From NCBI GenBank assembly GCA_035946575.1, contig DASYZG010000032.1:1-64000 (forward strand): a DNA stretch of 64,000 bases. Reading direction: 5' to 3'. Positions 44,881 to 53,882 of this stretch are shown here, piece by piece. Numbering within the stretch: position 1 is the first letter of the stretch; each line of letters starts with the position of its first letter. The DNA comes from Gp13-AA77 sp035946575. GTDB taxonomy: Bacteria; Acidobacteriota; Terriglobia; UBA7540. The translations under genes were made by a program, and so were the position numbers. The notes under the pieces are model-generated. The model ran no database searches. It was given only the letters and a program-made list of their open reading frames with translations, and was not told the DNA's origin.

Positions 44881-46517
44881 GCTGTCTCCCGATCGCAAGC
44901 GGGAAGAATGAACCGGAGCGTCGTGCCGGAGCCTCCTTCGTTGCCCGCGGCGCAGAGCCGCCCGCCGTGCGATTCGATGATGGACCGGCTGATGGGCAGT
45001 CCCAGCCCGAGGCCCTCGGGCTTGGTGGTAAAGAAGGCGTCGAAAATGCGGCCCGGCGTCTCCGCCGGCAGACCGATGCCGGAATCGCTGACCGTCACCT
45101 GCACCGCGCCGTCACTGGCGGTTTTCGACCCGATGGCCAGCACGCGCGGCCTGCCGGTCTCCGGCGCCATGGCCTCGATGCTGTTCATGACCAGATTCAG
45201 GATGACCTGCTGCAGCTCCACGCGATCGCCCTGCACCTCCGGAAGACCGGACTCGAGGTCGCAGCGCAGCGCCACGCCGTGCCGGTCGAGCTCGCTCCGT
45301 GTCAGGTCCAGAACTTCCTGGATCACACCGTTCAAGTCGAGCCGGCACCGGACGGGCACCGGCGTTTTCCTCAGGAAGGCCCGTATGCGGGCAATCACTT
45401 CGCCCGCGCGGGCCCCCGCTTCGGCGATGTCGCCCACGGCGTCGCGTAGTTCGGCCATGTTGATGGATTCGCGGGCGAGCAACCGGGTGCAGGCGTCGGC
45501 GTTCGCCACCACCGCGGCCAGCGGCTGGTTGATCTCGTGCGCGATGGAGGCCGTCAGTTCACCCATGGCCTGCACGCGAGCGACATGCGCCAATTCTGAC
45601 TTCGCTTCCTGAAGGCCCTGCTCGGCAAGCTTGCGATCGGTGACGTCCATGGTGGTACCGATCAATTCCGCAAGTTCGCCCGACCCGCTCACCACCGGAC
45701 GTCCGACACTGTGGAGAAACCGGACAGTCCCGTCGGGCAAAGTAATCCTGTAATCGACCTCGAAATCCCGGTGCTCCTGGATGGCGCTCGTCACGTAGCT
45801 CTCGAGCCCGGCGCTGTCTTCGGGAACAACCGCGCTCAGCAAATCGTCGGGAGCGCAAGACGCCTGGGCGATGTTCAGCCCGTAGATGCGGAGCGCTTCC
45901 TGTGAGAGAGAAACCATCCCCGACGTGGACGCCCAGGCCCAACTGCCCGTGTGGCTCAAATGCTGTGCCTGCGCAAGATAAGCCTCGCTGCGCCGAAGTT
46001 CCTCTTCTGCCCGCTTGCGCTCGGCGACCTCAAGCTGCAGGGTCTGATTTCGGACCTCGAGTTCCGCCGTGCGCTCCGCGACCTTGATCTCGAGGTCGGA
46101 CCGCGCGTGCTCCAGGGCGCGCTCCGTCCGGCGCCGGACCGAACTGAACCAGTCCGTCAGCACGGCGAAAAAGATGTAGCTGACGGCGTACAGCAAATCG
46201 GGACGGCTGACGACGAAGGAGTTGTTGGGCGGCAAAAAAAAGTAAAGCAGGGAAAGCACGGCCAGAGTGACCGCCAGCAACCCTGGCCCGGTGCCCCCGT
46301 ACCAGACCGTGATGACGATGGCGACCAGCAAGACCTCCGGGGTGGGCCGCCGAATGTCATACGTCTGCAGGATAAGGTCAACCGCCGAGGCAATGCCGAC
46401 CAGCACCGGCGCCAGCGCCCACCTTGCCAGCACCGACCGCTCCATGAAGGCATGGAGGTCAAAAGCGCCGCCACGCGACCGCCACAGAGTTGACGCTGAT
46501 GTTGTCCCGCCCCCCAC
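44877..46517 (-). CDS. Membrane PAS sensor histidine kinase (DUF4118-PAS-HisKA-HATPase)
   Basis: The start is set at GTG 46517 because GGAGG lies 9 bases upstream, inside the end of the preceding gene; 546 residues. A DUF4118-like membrane block (about 30-130, LLYFFLPPNNSF) is followed by a coiled-coil (EIKVAERTAELEVRNQTLQLEVAERKR), a PAS domain (about 180-290), HisKA with His327 in SIAHEINQPLAAV, and HATPase with NLVMNSIEAM, DSGIGLP and GLGLGLPISRSI. It resembles FixL/TodS-like kinases paired with FixJ regulators. The regulator gene overlaps its stop. The signal is unknown. Confidence 0.9.
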   Translation of the reverse strand: MGGGTTSASTLWRSRGGAFDLHAFMERSVLARWALAPVLVGIASAVDLILQTYDIRRPTPEVLLVAIVITVWYGGTGPGLLAVTLAVLSLLYFFLPPNNSFVVSRPDLLYAVSYIFFAVLTDWFSSVRRRTERALEHARSDLEIKVAERTAELEVRNQTLQLEVAERKRAEEELRRSEAYLAQAQHLSHTGSWAWASTSGMVSLSQEALRIYGLNIAQASCAPDDLLSAVVPEDSAGLESYVTSAIQEHRDFEVDYRITLPDGTVRFLHSVGRPVVSGSGELAELIGTTMDVTDRKLAEQGLQEAKSELAHVARVQAMGELTASIAHEINQPLAAVVANADACTRLLARESINMAELRDAVGDIAEAGARAGEVIARIRAFLRKTPVPVRCRLDLNGVIQEVLDLTRSELDRHGVALRCDLESGLPEVQGDRVELQQVILNLVMNSIEAMAPETGRPRVLAIGSKTASDGAVQVTVSDSGIGLPAETPGRIFDAFFTTKPEGLGLGLPISRSIIESHGGRLCAAGNEGGSGTTLRFILPACDRETA

Positions 46518-46519
46518 CT

Positions 46520-46978
46520 TTAATTTTCCTCCGGAATCCGTGATTTTAGCACCGGTTGCCCGTTTCCCGGTTCTCCAGTTTCGACTTCCGCCCTTCGACC
46601 CCCAAAATCGTACCAGAAACAGCTATGTTCCCTGTTTTCAAGAATATCGTGGGACTTATCCACCGCCTCGGAGCTCGGTCCTTTGTTATCAACAACATCG
46701 TGGGACTTACCGTCATTTTTGATTTCCGGAGCCTCTTCCGCCTGCCTCTTTTCGGAATTCCCTTGTCCCTGCCGCCGGATCTGACGAAATTGAGTCAGCA
46801 TTTCCGTAATCTGCTTGACCTGACGAAATGCCGCCGTCTCGGCGAACGGGACCAGGAGGCGCTCGACGCGGATGCGTTCGATGCCCTCGACCGTGGCTGG
46901 TCCTTGGGAGAGCTGTGCATTGGGCTGATTAGCTTCGTGCTTCTTAGGAGTAAAGCTAAGGCGCTTAAGCAGTGACAT
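46520..46978 (-). CDS. Hypothetical protein at the head of the kinase operon
   Basis: ATG 46978 has TTGGAGG upstream, giving 152 residues; the stop is 2 bases before the kinase start, so translation is coupled. The N-terminal 75 residues are charged and helical (AETAAFRQVKQITEMLTQFRQIRRQGQGNSE). The following part carries two imperfect copies of KSHD(V/I)(V/L)(D/E)N(K/R), which correspond to a repeated ATCGTGGGACTT word at about 46648 and 46697. No family is recognised. The repeats may be inserted repetitive DNA read through in frame. Confidence 0.55.
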   Translation of the reverse strand: MSLLKRLSFTPKKHEANQPNAQLSQGPATVEGIERIRVERLLVPFAETAAFRQVKQITEMLTQFRQIRRQGQGNSEKRQAEEAPEIKNDGKSHDVVDNKGPSSEAVDKSHDILENREHSCFWYDFGGRRAEVETGEPGNGQPVLKSRIPEEN

Positions 46979-47196
46979 GAGGACCTCCAATACCGGCGGC
47001 CGGGGGTGCGCTGAGGCAAGGGGAGGTATGGTAACTCAGCTCCGGTATTTGTCAATGGGAAATATTTGTATGAGTAGGCTCATGATATAGGCTACAGCAG
47101 CACACCTACACCCGGCTTGTGTCACCGCACAGAGCGGGCGAGATCCGCACAGGCAAGAGTGCCCCTGCGCCTTCTCTCGCGACCACTATTGGCGCC

Positions 47197-47535
47197 TTAA
47201 TGAGCGCGGTACAGCCCAAGTCCGATGAAGATGGTGGCGAACCCCGCCAGCGCCAGGGCGCCGAAAAACCAAGGTAGGACGCTGCCCACAAAGTTGAGCC
47301 ACCCCATCCAAGGGGCGGTGGCCAGTATGATCAGCGGGACCAGGACAAGTATCGCCGCACCCAAGAGTAGTAAGCCTTTGCTGCCGTCTGAATTCGTCGC
47401 CGTGACGGACTTTGGTTCAGCGACGCCGCCGGCGCTTTCGGGCCCCCACGCAGCAATTGCCAGAGAGAACCCGCAGTGCCGACAGAAAGCATCACCGGGT
47501 TCGATGTCACGCTTCGCGCATTTTGGGCAGACCAT
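47197..47535 (-). CDS. Zinc-ribbon membrane protein
   Basis: 112 residues from ATG 47535, with GAGGAGG just upstream. MVCPKCAKRDIEPGDAFCRHCGFSL is a zinc ribbon (two CxxC pairs). After a Ser/Ala-rich linker two hydrophobic segments follow (LLLLGAAILVLVPLIILA and VLPWFFGALALAGFATIFIGLGL). Such proteins anchor a cytosolic zinc ribbon to the membrane; function unknown. Stands alone. Confidence 0.8.
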   Translation of the reverse strand: MVCPKCAKRDIEPGDAFCRHCGFSLAIAAWGPESAGGVAEPKSVTATNSDGSKGLLLLGAAILVLVPLIILATAPWMGWLNFVGSVLPWFFGALALAGFATIFIGLGLYRAH

Positions 47536-47804
47536 GGTTACCTCCTCCTCTGCTGACGCAACCATTACCTTGTCGCCGGGTCTCTATCGGTGACGGAAAT
47601 CACCCCTTCATGTGACGCTTCCCGGCTCATCGGAACAGGCGCCCAGCCCGGCAGTTTCTTTACATCGGTTCGGAGGCTGCAGTCAGGGGAGTCAACCGTC
47701 TTGCCAGAAACGAAGCGAAATCGAGGTTTTGAATCGAGTAGAATGGGAGGCAGCGAGGGATCCGGTCAGCCGCTGGAAAGCATACCGGTGAAAAAGGGGT
47801 GGGG

Positions 47805-49286
47805 ATGTCCTCGGTGATGAAGACGCTTCTGCTGAATCCGCCCAGCTTCGAGAAATTCGACGGCGGCGCGGGCTCGCGCTGGCAGGCCACGCGCGAGGCT
47901 GAAGCCTTCTGGTATCCGACCTGGCTCACCTACGCCGCCGGGATGCTTCCCGGCAGCCGCCTGCTGGACGCGCCGCCGCATCACATCACGCCCGAGCAGA
48001 CCGTGGCCATCGCCGCCGATTACGAGTTCGTGGTGATCTTCACGTCGACGGTCGGCTTCGAGAGCGATACGCGCCTCGCGCGCCGGATGAAAGAGGCGAA
48101 GCCCGGTCTGAAGATCGCCTTCGTGGGCCCGCCAGTCCAGGTGCAGCCTGCGGAGAGCCTGGCGGCCGGCGCCGATATCGACTTTGTGGTGCGCGGCGAA
48201 TTCGATCACGCCGTAGTGGACTTCGCCCAAGGCCGCCCGATCAGCGAAATTCCCGGCGTCAGTTATCGCCGAGACGGGCGCCAAAATGGGCGCCGAGACG
48301 GGACAATCGTCCATAACCCCACGCCGGCGCCCCTCTCGACGGCCGAGCTCGATCGCCTGCCTTTCGCCACCGAAGTTTACAAGCGCGACCTCGAGATCGA
48401 GCGCTACAACATGCCGTTTCTCCTCTACCCCTACGTTTCGTTTTACACCAGCCGCGGGTGTCCCGCCGTCTGCACCTTCTGCCTCTGGCCACAGACGCTC
48501 TCCGGCCACGCCTGGCGGGTCCGCTCGGTCGACAACGTCGTGGCCGAAGTGAGGCAGGCGCTGAAGCTTTTTCCGCAGGCGAAAGAATTCTTCTTCGATG
48601 ACGACACGTTCAACATCCGCCGGGACCGCGTGCTCGAGCTTTGCCGCCAATTCAAGCCGCTCGGCTTCCGCTGGTCGTGCAACTGCCGGGTCCACAGCGA
48701 TTACGAGACGCTGAAAGCCATGGCCGACGCGGGCGCGCGCAAGTTCGTGGTGGGGTTCGAATCGGGCGATCCGCAGATCCTGAAAAACATCAGGAAAGGG
48801 ACCAACGTCGAGAAGGCGCGCGCTTTCGCCAGGAACTGCAAGAAGGTGGGTATTCTCATCCACGGAGATTTCATCATCGGGCTTCCCGGCGAGACGCCGC
48901 AGAGCATCGCGCGCACCATCGAATTCGCCAAAGAGCTCGACACCGAGACCATCCAGGTGTCAATCGCGCACGCGCTGCCCGGAACCGAGCTGTACGACTA
49001 TGCCCGGACGAACAACCTGATGACCTCGGACGCCGTTGCGGACCCGGACGGGCACCAGCTTCCGCACCTCGAGTATCCGGGCCTCGGGCGGCAGGACATG
49101 ATGGCAGCCGTCAACCGTTTTTACGACGCCTATTACTTCCGGCCCCGGGTGATCTGGCGCATCGTCCGCCGGGGGATCTGGGACGCGACGGAACGGAAGC
49201 GGCTGTACCATGAAGGCGTGGAGTTCCTGAAACTGCGCGCCGAGCGCTGGCGTTACGCGCGCAAGGCGCCACCGTCTATAGCCTAG
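47805..49286 (+). CDS. hpnJ: Hopanoid biosynthesis radical SAM protein HpnJ
   Basis: 493 residues from ATG 47805 (ATG 47817 and GTG 47799 are alternatives). An N-terminal B12-binding-like domain (TLLLNPPSFEKFDGGAGSRWQ, FWYPTWLTYAAGML, LLDAPPH) precedes the radical SAM core with Cys219-x3-Cys223-x2-Cys226 in SRGCPAVCTFCLWPQ, KEFFFDDDTFNI and IHGDFIIGLPGET. The FDGGAG, FWYPTWL and CTFCLWPQ motifs are specific to HpnJ, which is linked to formation of the cyclitol ether head group of bacteriohopanetetrol. hpnI lies 950 bases downstream with two small membrane genes between. Confidence 0.93.
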   Translation: MSSVMKTLLLNPPSFEKFDGGAGSRWQATREAEAFWYPTWLTYAAGMLPGSRLLDAPPHHITPEQTVAIAADYEFVVIFTSTVGFESDTRLARRMKEAKPGLKIAFVGPPVQVQPAESLAAGADIDFVVRGEFDHAVVDFAQGRPISEIPGVSYRRDGRQNGRRDGTIVHNPTPAPLSTAELDRLPFATEVYKRDLEIERYNMPFLLYPYVSFYTSRGCPAVCTFCLWPQTLSGHAWRVRSVDNVVAEVRQALKLFPQAKEFFFDDDTFNIRRDRVLELCRQFKPLGFRWSCNCRVHSDYETLKAMADAGARKFVVGFESGDPQILKNIRKGTNVEKARAFARNCKKVGILIHGDFIIGLPGETPQSIARTIEFAKELDTETIQVSIAHALPGTELYDYARTNNLMTSDAVADPDGHQLPHLEYPGLGRQDMMAAVNRFYDAYYFRPRVIWRIVRRGIWDATERKRLYHEGVEFLKLRAERWRYARKAPPSIA

Positions 49287-49339
49287 CGATGTAGGTATGC
49301 AGGGGCCGGTTTCCACCCTGCCCTCGTATGTGGTAGTGG

Positions 49340-49368
49340 TAGGGGCGGGTTAAAACCCGCCCTTACGA
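49340..49368. repeat. GGGGCGGGTT palindrome
   Basis: AGGGGCGGG / CCCGCCCTT hairpin between hpnJ and the first EamA gene, of the same type as 22252, 22321 and 41371. Confidence 0.55.
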
Positions 49369-49374
49369 GTCCCC

Positions 49375-49779
49375 ATGACCAGCCTGCAATGGAAGACCTA
49401 CGCCTTGCTGGCGCCGATCGTCTTCTTCGCCGCCAGCGGGAACGTCCTGCTCGGCAAGGGAATGAAGCAGGTGGGCGGACTCCGCGACTGGTCTCCCTCG
49501 GCCTTGCTGGCGCTCTTCGCGAGCGCGTTCACCAGCGGCTGGATCTGGCTCGGGATCGGCAGCCTGCTGCTGTTTCTCGTCATGTTCATGGTAGTGCTCT
49601 CCTGGGCCGACTACAGCTTCGTGATGCCGGTCGCGGCGGCGAGCTACGCGCTCGTGCCGCTGATGAGCCTATGCTTCCTCGACGAGAAGGTCAGCCCGCT
49701 GCGCTGGTCAGGCGTAGCCCTGATCTGCGCCGGCGTGGCGCTGGTGAGCCGCACTCCGGCAGGCGGGGAGCCGGGCTAG
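49375..49779 (+). CDS. Small EamA/SMR-like membrane protein (ArnE-like), hopanoid cluster
   Basis: 134 residues, four membrane segments (about 8-26, 43-75, 78-98 and 103-123). AASGNVLLGKGMKQVGG and LSWADYSFVMPVAAASYALVPLMSLCFLDEKVSPLRWSGVALICAGVALVS are the half-length EamA/DMT pattern found in ArnE, ArnF and EmrE-size proteins. A second such gene follows after one base, as in the ArnE/ArnF pair that flips undecaprenyl-phosphate-aminoarabinose. Location between hpnJ and hpnI suggests a role in moving a hopanoid or an activated sugar carrier across the membrane; this is inference. Confidence 0.85.
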   Translation: MTSLQWKTYALLAPIVFFAASGNVLLGKGMKQVGGLRDWSPSALLALFASAFTSGWIWLGIGSLLLFLVMFMVVLSWADYSFVMPVAAASYALVPLMSLCFLDEKVSPLRWSGVALICAGVALVSRTPAGGEPG

Positions 49780-49780
49780 C

Positions 49781-50149
49781 ATGCGCACACCGTTGTTCCT
49801 CGCTCTCGCGGTGCTGGGCGCGTCCGGCGGCGAGCTGTCCGTGTCGCATGCTATGAAGCAGCTCGGTGAACTGCATCATTTTTCACCGCGCTCGCTCATT
49901 AATTTCCTGGGTCGCGCGGCACGGGTGAAGTGGTTCTGGACGGGAATGGCGCTGCTCGCGCTGGGGTTGTTCTTCGTGCTGGCGCTGCTTTCCTGGGCGG
50001 ACGTGAGCTTCGTGATTCCGGCGACGGCAATGGGGTACGTGACCGGGGCGCTGGGCGCCAAGTTCCTGCTCGGGGAGCGGCTTACGCCGTTGCGCTGGGC
50101 GGGCATCGTGCTGGTCTCTGCCGGCGTCGCGCTCGTAAGCCTGACTTGA
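49781..50149 (+). CDS. Small EamA/SMR-like membrane protein (ArnF-like), hopanoid cluster
   Basis: 122 residues, starting one base after the previous stop. It shares the layout and wording of its neighbour (SGGELSVSHAMKQLGEL, LSWADVSFVIPATAMGYVTGALGAKFLLGERLTPLRWAGIVLVSAGVALVS), so the two are paralogues that probably form a heterodimer. Four membrane helices. It contains a conserved Glu and His in the first helix (GGELSVSH) where the partner has GNVLLG, suggesting unequal roles for the two subunits. Confidence 0.85.
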   Translation: MRTPLFLALAVLGASGGELSVSHAMKQLGELHHFSPRSLINFLGRAARVKWFWTGMALLALGLFFVLALLSWADVSFVIPATAMGYVTGALGAKFLLGERLTPLRWAGIVLVSAGVALVSLT

Positions 50150-50233
50150 TGCTGGAGTGCGCCTGTCGCAGGGAAGCGCAAATCGCGGGCGGGACGAGCG
50201 TGCCACAAGGGAAAGTCACGAGGAGAATCCGCG

Positions 50234-51502
50234 GTGGTCGTCATCCATCTTCGAACCCTGATTATGGCGGCGGCAGTGGTGCCCCTGATCTTCTACAGCG
50301 CTGCCATGGTGTGCGCATGGTCTTTCTTCCGCCGCCGCAACCAGCCTGCGTCCGGCTTCGCGCCGCCGCTGAGCGTCCTCAAGCCCATGCGCGGATCGTA
50401 TCGCGACGCGTATCGGAATCTCGCGAGCTTCTGCCGGCAGGATTACCCCGGTTACGAAATCCTCTTCGGCGTCAACGACCGTGACGATGCGGTCATTCCG
50501 GTGATCCGCAGGCTGATGGCGGAGTTTCCCGCGCCGTCCATCCGGTTGCTGGTCGGGTCAGCGATGCCGGCTTCGGGGGGACCGGATTCGGCCAGGTCCG
50601 GCGCGGCGGGGTTCGGCTCAAATGACAAAGTCGTCAAGCTGTGCCGCCTCGCCAGAGAAGCGAGACACGACATCCTCGTGGTGAGTGACGGCGACATCTC
50701 GGTCGAGCCCGACTATCTCCGCCGCGTCGCCGCCGCGTTTCGCGATCCCCGCGTCGGGGTCGCGACCTGCCTCTACCGCGGGTCGACGGAACGAAACGTC
50801 TGGTCCGAACTCGAAGGCCTGAGTCTCACAACGGACTTCATGGCCGGCGTCCTGGTGGCGCGGGGACTCGGCTTGCGGTTCGCGCTGGGCGCTACCATGG
50901 CGGTGCGCCGCGAGGCGCTGGCTGCGATCGGCGGATTCGAAGCGCTGGCTGACGCCGCCGCCGATGATCACGAACTTGGCGGCCGGGTTGCCGCCCAGGG
51001 CTTCCGCATGGAATTCGCCGAGACAACGCCGGAGACCGAGTGCAGCACGCGCGATTTTCGCAGCTACTTCCGGCATCACCTGCGCTGGGCCATCGTAACG
51101 CGAACGTCGCAGCCGTGGGGTCATGTCGGATTTCTGTTTGCTCAAGGTCTGCCCTGGGTTATTGCCGCCGCCATCGTCGCGCCCTCGTGGAGAATTTCGG
51201 CAGCGGTCCTTGCCGCTTTCGTTGTGCTGCGCCTGGCGCTGGCGTTCACGCTCGGATTCCGGGGCCTCCGCGATCGATTGGTGAAAACCAGGTGGTGGCT
51301 GCTGCCCCTTCGCGATGCTCTCGCCTTTGTGATATGGTTCGCAAGTCTGTTTGTGAGCCGTATCCACTGGCAGGATGCGACTTATGATGTGCGGCATGGC
51401 CGCCTGATGCCGGTACCCGAGCGTCCGATGGCGGCGCCGGAGCATGCGTCTATGAACTGCCGATCGGCGGGGCGTGGTGCTGGCGAGAGAGGCGGTTCGT
51501 GA
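50234..51502 (+). CDS. hpnI: Hopanoid glycosyltransferase HpnI
   Basis: GTG 50234 with AGGAG 8 bases upstream; 422 residues. An N-terminal membrane anchor (LIMAAAVVPLIFYSAAMVCAW) precedes a family 2 glycosyltransferase domain of ceramide-glucosyltransferase type: PPLSVLKPMRGSYRD, YEILFGVNDRDD, the metal motif VVSDGDISV, GATMAVRREAL, DDHELGGRVAAQG and the HHLRWAIVTR acceptor motif. Two or three C-terminal helices follow. HpnI adds N-acetylglucosamine to bacteriohopanetetrol in characterised bacteria. Together with hpnJ this marks production of glycosylated or cyclitol hopanoids; the squalene cyclase gene is elsewhere. Confidence 0.92.
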   Translation: MVVIHLRTLIMAAAVVPLIFYSAAMVCAWSFFRRRNQPASGFAPPLSVLKPMRGSYRDAYRNLASFCRQDYPGYEILFGVNDRDDAVIPVIRRLMAEFPAPSIRLLVGSAMPASGGPDSARSGAAGFGSNDKVVKLCRLAREARHDILVVSDGDISVEPDYLRRVAAAFRDPRVGVATCLYRGSTERNVWSELEGLSLTTDFMAGVLVARGLGLRFALGATMAVRREALAAIGGFEALADAAADDHELGGRVAAQGFRMEFAETTPETECSTRDFRSYFRHHLRWAIVTRTSQPWGHVGFLFAQGLPWVIAAAIVAPSWRISAAVLAAFVVLRLALAFTLGFRGLRDRLVKTRWWLLPLRDALAFVIWFASLFVSRIHWQDATYDVRHGRLMPVPERPMAAPEHASMNCRSAGRGAGERGGS

Positions 51503-51632
51503 ACCACCCCGAGCCGGGATCGGGAACAAAGCTGCACGATTGCGGTGTCCGGGTTGGCACCTCGTGACGCACGCCGGGCGGTTCACGAACCGCCCCTACG
51601 TCAAATTGGGACACCCCCAGGGGGGAGGATCA

Positions 51633-52955
51633 TTGGGTTCTCGACGTGGCTTCTTGCGGGCGATGGGCACCACGGCCATCGCGTCTCTCAGTTCTGCGAT
51701 ACCTTCACATGTCGAAGCACAGCAGAATCCCTCCGCTTCGGCGTCCGCCGCTACCTTGCCGGCACCCATCGCCGCGCTGAAGTCGATGAAGGACCAGGCG
51801 CAACCGATCACCATTGACGAGCGTAAGGCGCGCATCGAGAACGCCCGGCGATTGATGACCGAGAATCATCTCGACGCGCTGATGCTCACGGGCGGCACGT
51901 CCATGATGTACTTCACGAACATGCGCTGGGGCGGCGGCGAGCGCCTGTTTGCCCTGATCCTGCCTGCCAAAGGCGCGCCTTTCTACGTCTGTCCGGCCTT
52001 CGAGCGCGACCGCGCCGAAGAGCAGATCGCGCAAGGGCCGCTCGGAGCAAACGCCGAGATCCGCGTCTGGCAGGAGGACGAGAGCCCGTACGAACGCGTG
52101 GCGCAGGGCCTGAAAGATCGCGGCATGGTGAGCGGGCGGCTCGGCATGGAAGAGCGCGTTGAGTTCGTGTTCAGCAATGGTGTGGCGACGTCTGCGCCCG
52201 CGCTCGAAATCGTCAGCGGTACGCGCGTAACGGCGGGATGCCGCATGCACAAAAGCGATCACGAGATCGCCCTGATGCGCCTCGCCGCCCAGGTGACGAT
52301 CACGGCGTACGAGGCCGCGTGGCGCGCGCTCCAACCCGGCATGACGCAGCACCAGCTTCAGCAACTGATCGGTGAGGCTTACCATCAGCTCGGATTCCCC
52401 GGTGGGGCCAGCGTCAACGTGGGCGCCTACACCGCGCTGCCGCACGGCTCACGCCAGCCGCAGACGATTCGCGAGGGTGAGATCGTCATGATTGACGATG
52501 GCTGCTTCGTGGAAGGGTATCTCTCCGACATCACTCGCACCTTTGTGCTCGGCAGGCCGCCCGGGAAGAACTGGGACAAAATGCGCCAGGTCTTCGACAT
52601 CGTGCATCGCGCGCAGAAAGCGGCGCTCGAGACGGCTCGGCCGGGAATCGCGGCCCAGGACGTGGACGCGGCGGCGCGCAAGGTGATCGTGGATGCCGGC
52701 TATGGCCCGGGCTACACCTACTTCACCCATCGCGTGGGCCACGGCATCGGCATGGACATGCACGAGTGGCCGTACCTGGTGAAAGGCGACACGCTGAAGC
52801 TTGCGCCCAACATGATGTTCAGCGACGAGCCCGGCATCTACATCCGCGGCGAGTTCGGCGTCCGGCTTGAGGACGACATGCACATCACGGAAAATGGAGC
52901 GGAACTGTTTACCGGGCAGAGCTCATCGCTCGAGCACCCGTTCGTCACCGATTGA
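51633..52955 (+). CDS. Tat-exported M24 metallopeptidase (Xaa-Pro aminopeptidase-like)
   Basis: The start is set at TTG 51633, since GGGAGG lies just upstream and the protein then begins with a Tat signal, SRRGFLRAMGTTAIASLSS; the frame stays open to GTG 51474, which lies within the end of hpnI. 440 residues. An N-terminal creatinase-like domain (about 55-180) precedes the pita-bread fold with the dimetal ligands in order: MIDDGCFVEGYLSDITRTF (two Asp), THRVGHGIGMDMHEWP (His), MFSDEPGIYI (Glu) and GVRLEDDMHIT (Glu). It should cleave peptides with proline in the second position in the periplasm. A GGCGGTTC palindrome lies in the upstream frame. Confidence 0.87.
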   Translation: MGSRRGFLRAMGTTAIASLSSAIPSHVEAQQNPSASASAATLPAPIAALKSMKDQAQPITIDERKARIENARRLMTENHLDALMLTGGTSMMYFTNMRWGGGERLFALILPAKGAPFYVCPAFERDRAEEQIAQGPLGANAEIRVWQEDESPYERVAQGLKDRGMVSGRLGMEERVEFVFSNGVATSAPALEIVSGTRVTAGCRMHKSDHEIALMRLAAQVTITAYEAAWRALQPGMTQHQLQQLIGEAYHQLGFPGGASVNVGAYTALPHGSRQPQTIREGEIVMIDDGCFVEGYLSDITRTFVLGRPPGKNWDKMRQVFDIVHRAQKAALETARPGIAAQDVDAAARKVIVDAGYGPGYTYFTHRVGHGIGMDMHEWPYLVKGDTLKLAPNMMFSDEPGIYIRGEFGVRLEDDMHITENGAELFTGQSSSLEHPFVTD

Positions 52956-53021
52956 GGTCCTTCTGCAAGCCTCGCCTGGCTGAACGATCGTTACAATCAA
53001 TAAGCAAGGGGGCGGATTCTC

Positions 53022-53882
53022 GTGGGCAATAAACTTCGATGGGCGGTTCTCGCCTTGCTTCTTTCGGGATTCATCGGCTCGAGCCTTGACCTGCGGCCAT
53101 CGCTCGCGAATTCACAAGATCCTCCAGCAGCCGCGCCAGCCTCATCCAGCAGATCTCAAGGGGCGGCCGGGCAGGCCATGCCGGATATGCCGGGCATGGC
53201 CGGCATGAGTGCTGCGACCGCCCGGCCGTCCGCTCCGTCGTCGCTCGATCACTCCTGGTGCGAGGACAGAACGTGGTCCATGTTCAACCACCGAGGCGCC
53301 GGCTGGTTTCTGCTGCTCTGGGGCCTGACCGCGCTCATTGCAGGCCTGCAGTGGCCGCGCCGCACCTGGGCGCGCTATGCCCCGCCCATGGTCCTGTTTG
53401 GACTGGCGGAGTTTCTCTTCTTTCGCAACGATCCGGAAGCGTGGCCGGTTGGGCCCATGAGCTTTTCGGCGAGCTTGAACGATCCCGAGGATCTGCAGCA
53501 CCGCATCTTTCTGCTGCTGGTGATTCTGATCGCCGTGATCGAGTTGTTGCGTGCCGCGGACCGGCTGTCGGGATTCCTCGCCAAGTTTGGTCTTCCGATT
53601 CTCGGGACGTTCGGAGCGGTCTACCTGTTCTTCCACAAGCATGGCGGGCCTGAGATGCAAATGGCGATGAGCAGCGGTTCGGCGTCGAGCCCGAGCATGC
53701 AGCGCGCGATGGCGTCGATGACGGTGGTGCGCCATGAACACTTGTGGTTCTCGATTTTCGGCTTCGCGCTGGTGGCGGCGAAGTTGTTGGCTGACGCCGG
53801 ATACATCCGTGGCCGCAAGGCGGCGCTCTGGTCGGTGTTCGCGATCGTGATGGGCGCCTACATGACCGGGTACGTTGAGTAA
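53022..53882 (+). CDS. Membrane protein with Met-rich periplasmic segment
   Basis: 286 residues from GTG 53022. An N-terminal signal or anchor helix is followed by a Pro/Ala/Ser-rich linker carrying MPDMPGMAGM (about residues 53-62), then about five or six membrane helices. A QMAMSSGSASSPSMQRAM segment and RHEHLWFSIFGF lie between helices. Met-rich MxxMxGM and His motifs are common in copper-handling proteins (CopA/CopC/PcoE types), so a copper-related role is plausible but unproven. I recognise no named family. It follows the peptidase on the same strand after 66 bases. Confidence 0.65.
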   Translation: MGNKLRWAVLALLLSGFIGSSLDLRPSLANSQDPPAAAPASSSRSQGAAGQAMPDMPGMAGMSAATARPSAPSSLDHSWCEDRTWSMFNHRGAGWFLLLWGLTALIAGLQWPRRTWARYAPPMVLFGLAEFLFFRNDPEAWPVGPMSFSASLNDPEDLQHRIFLLLVILIAVIELLRAADRLSGFLAKFGLPILGTFGAVYLFFHKHGGPEMQMAMSSGSASSPSMQRAMASMTVVRHEHLWFSIFGFALVAAKLLADAGYIRGRKAALWSVFAIVMGAYMTGYVE

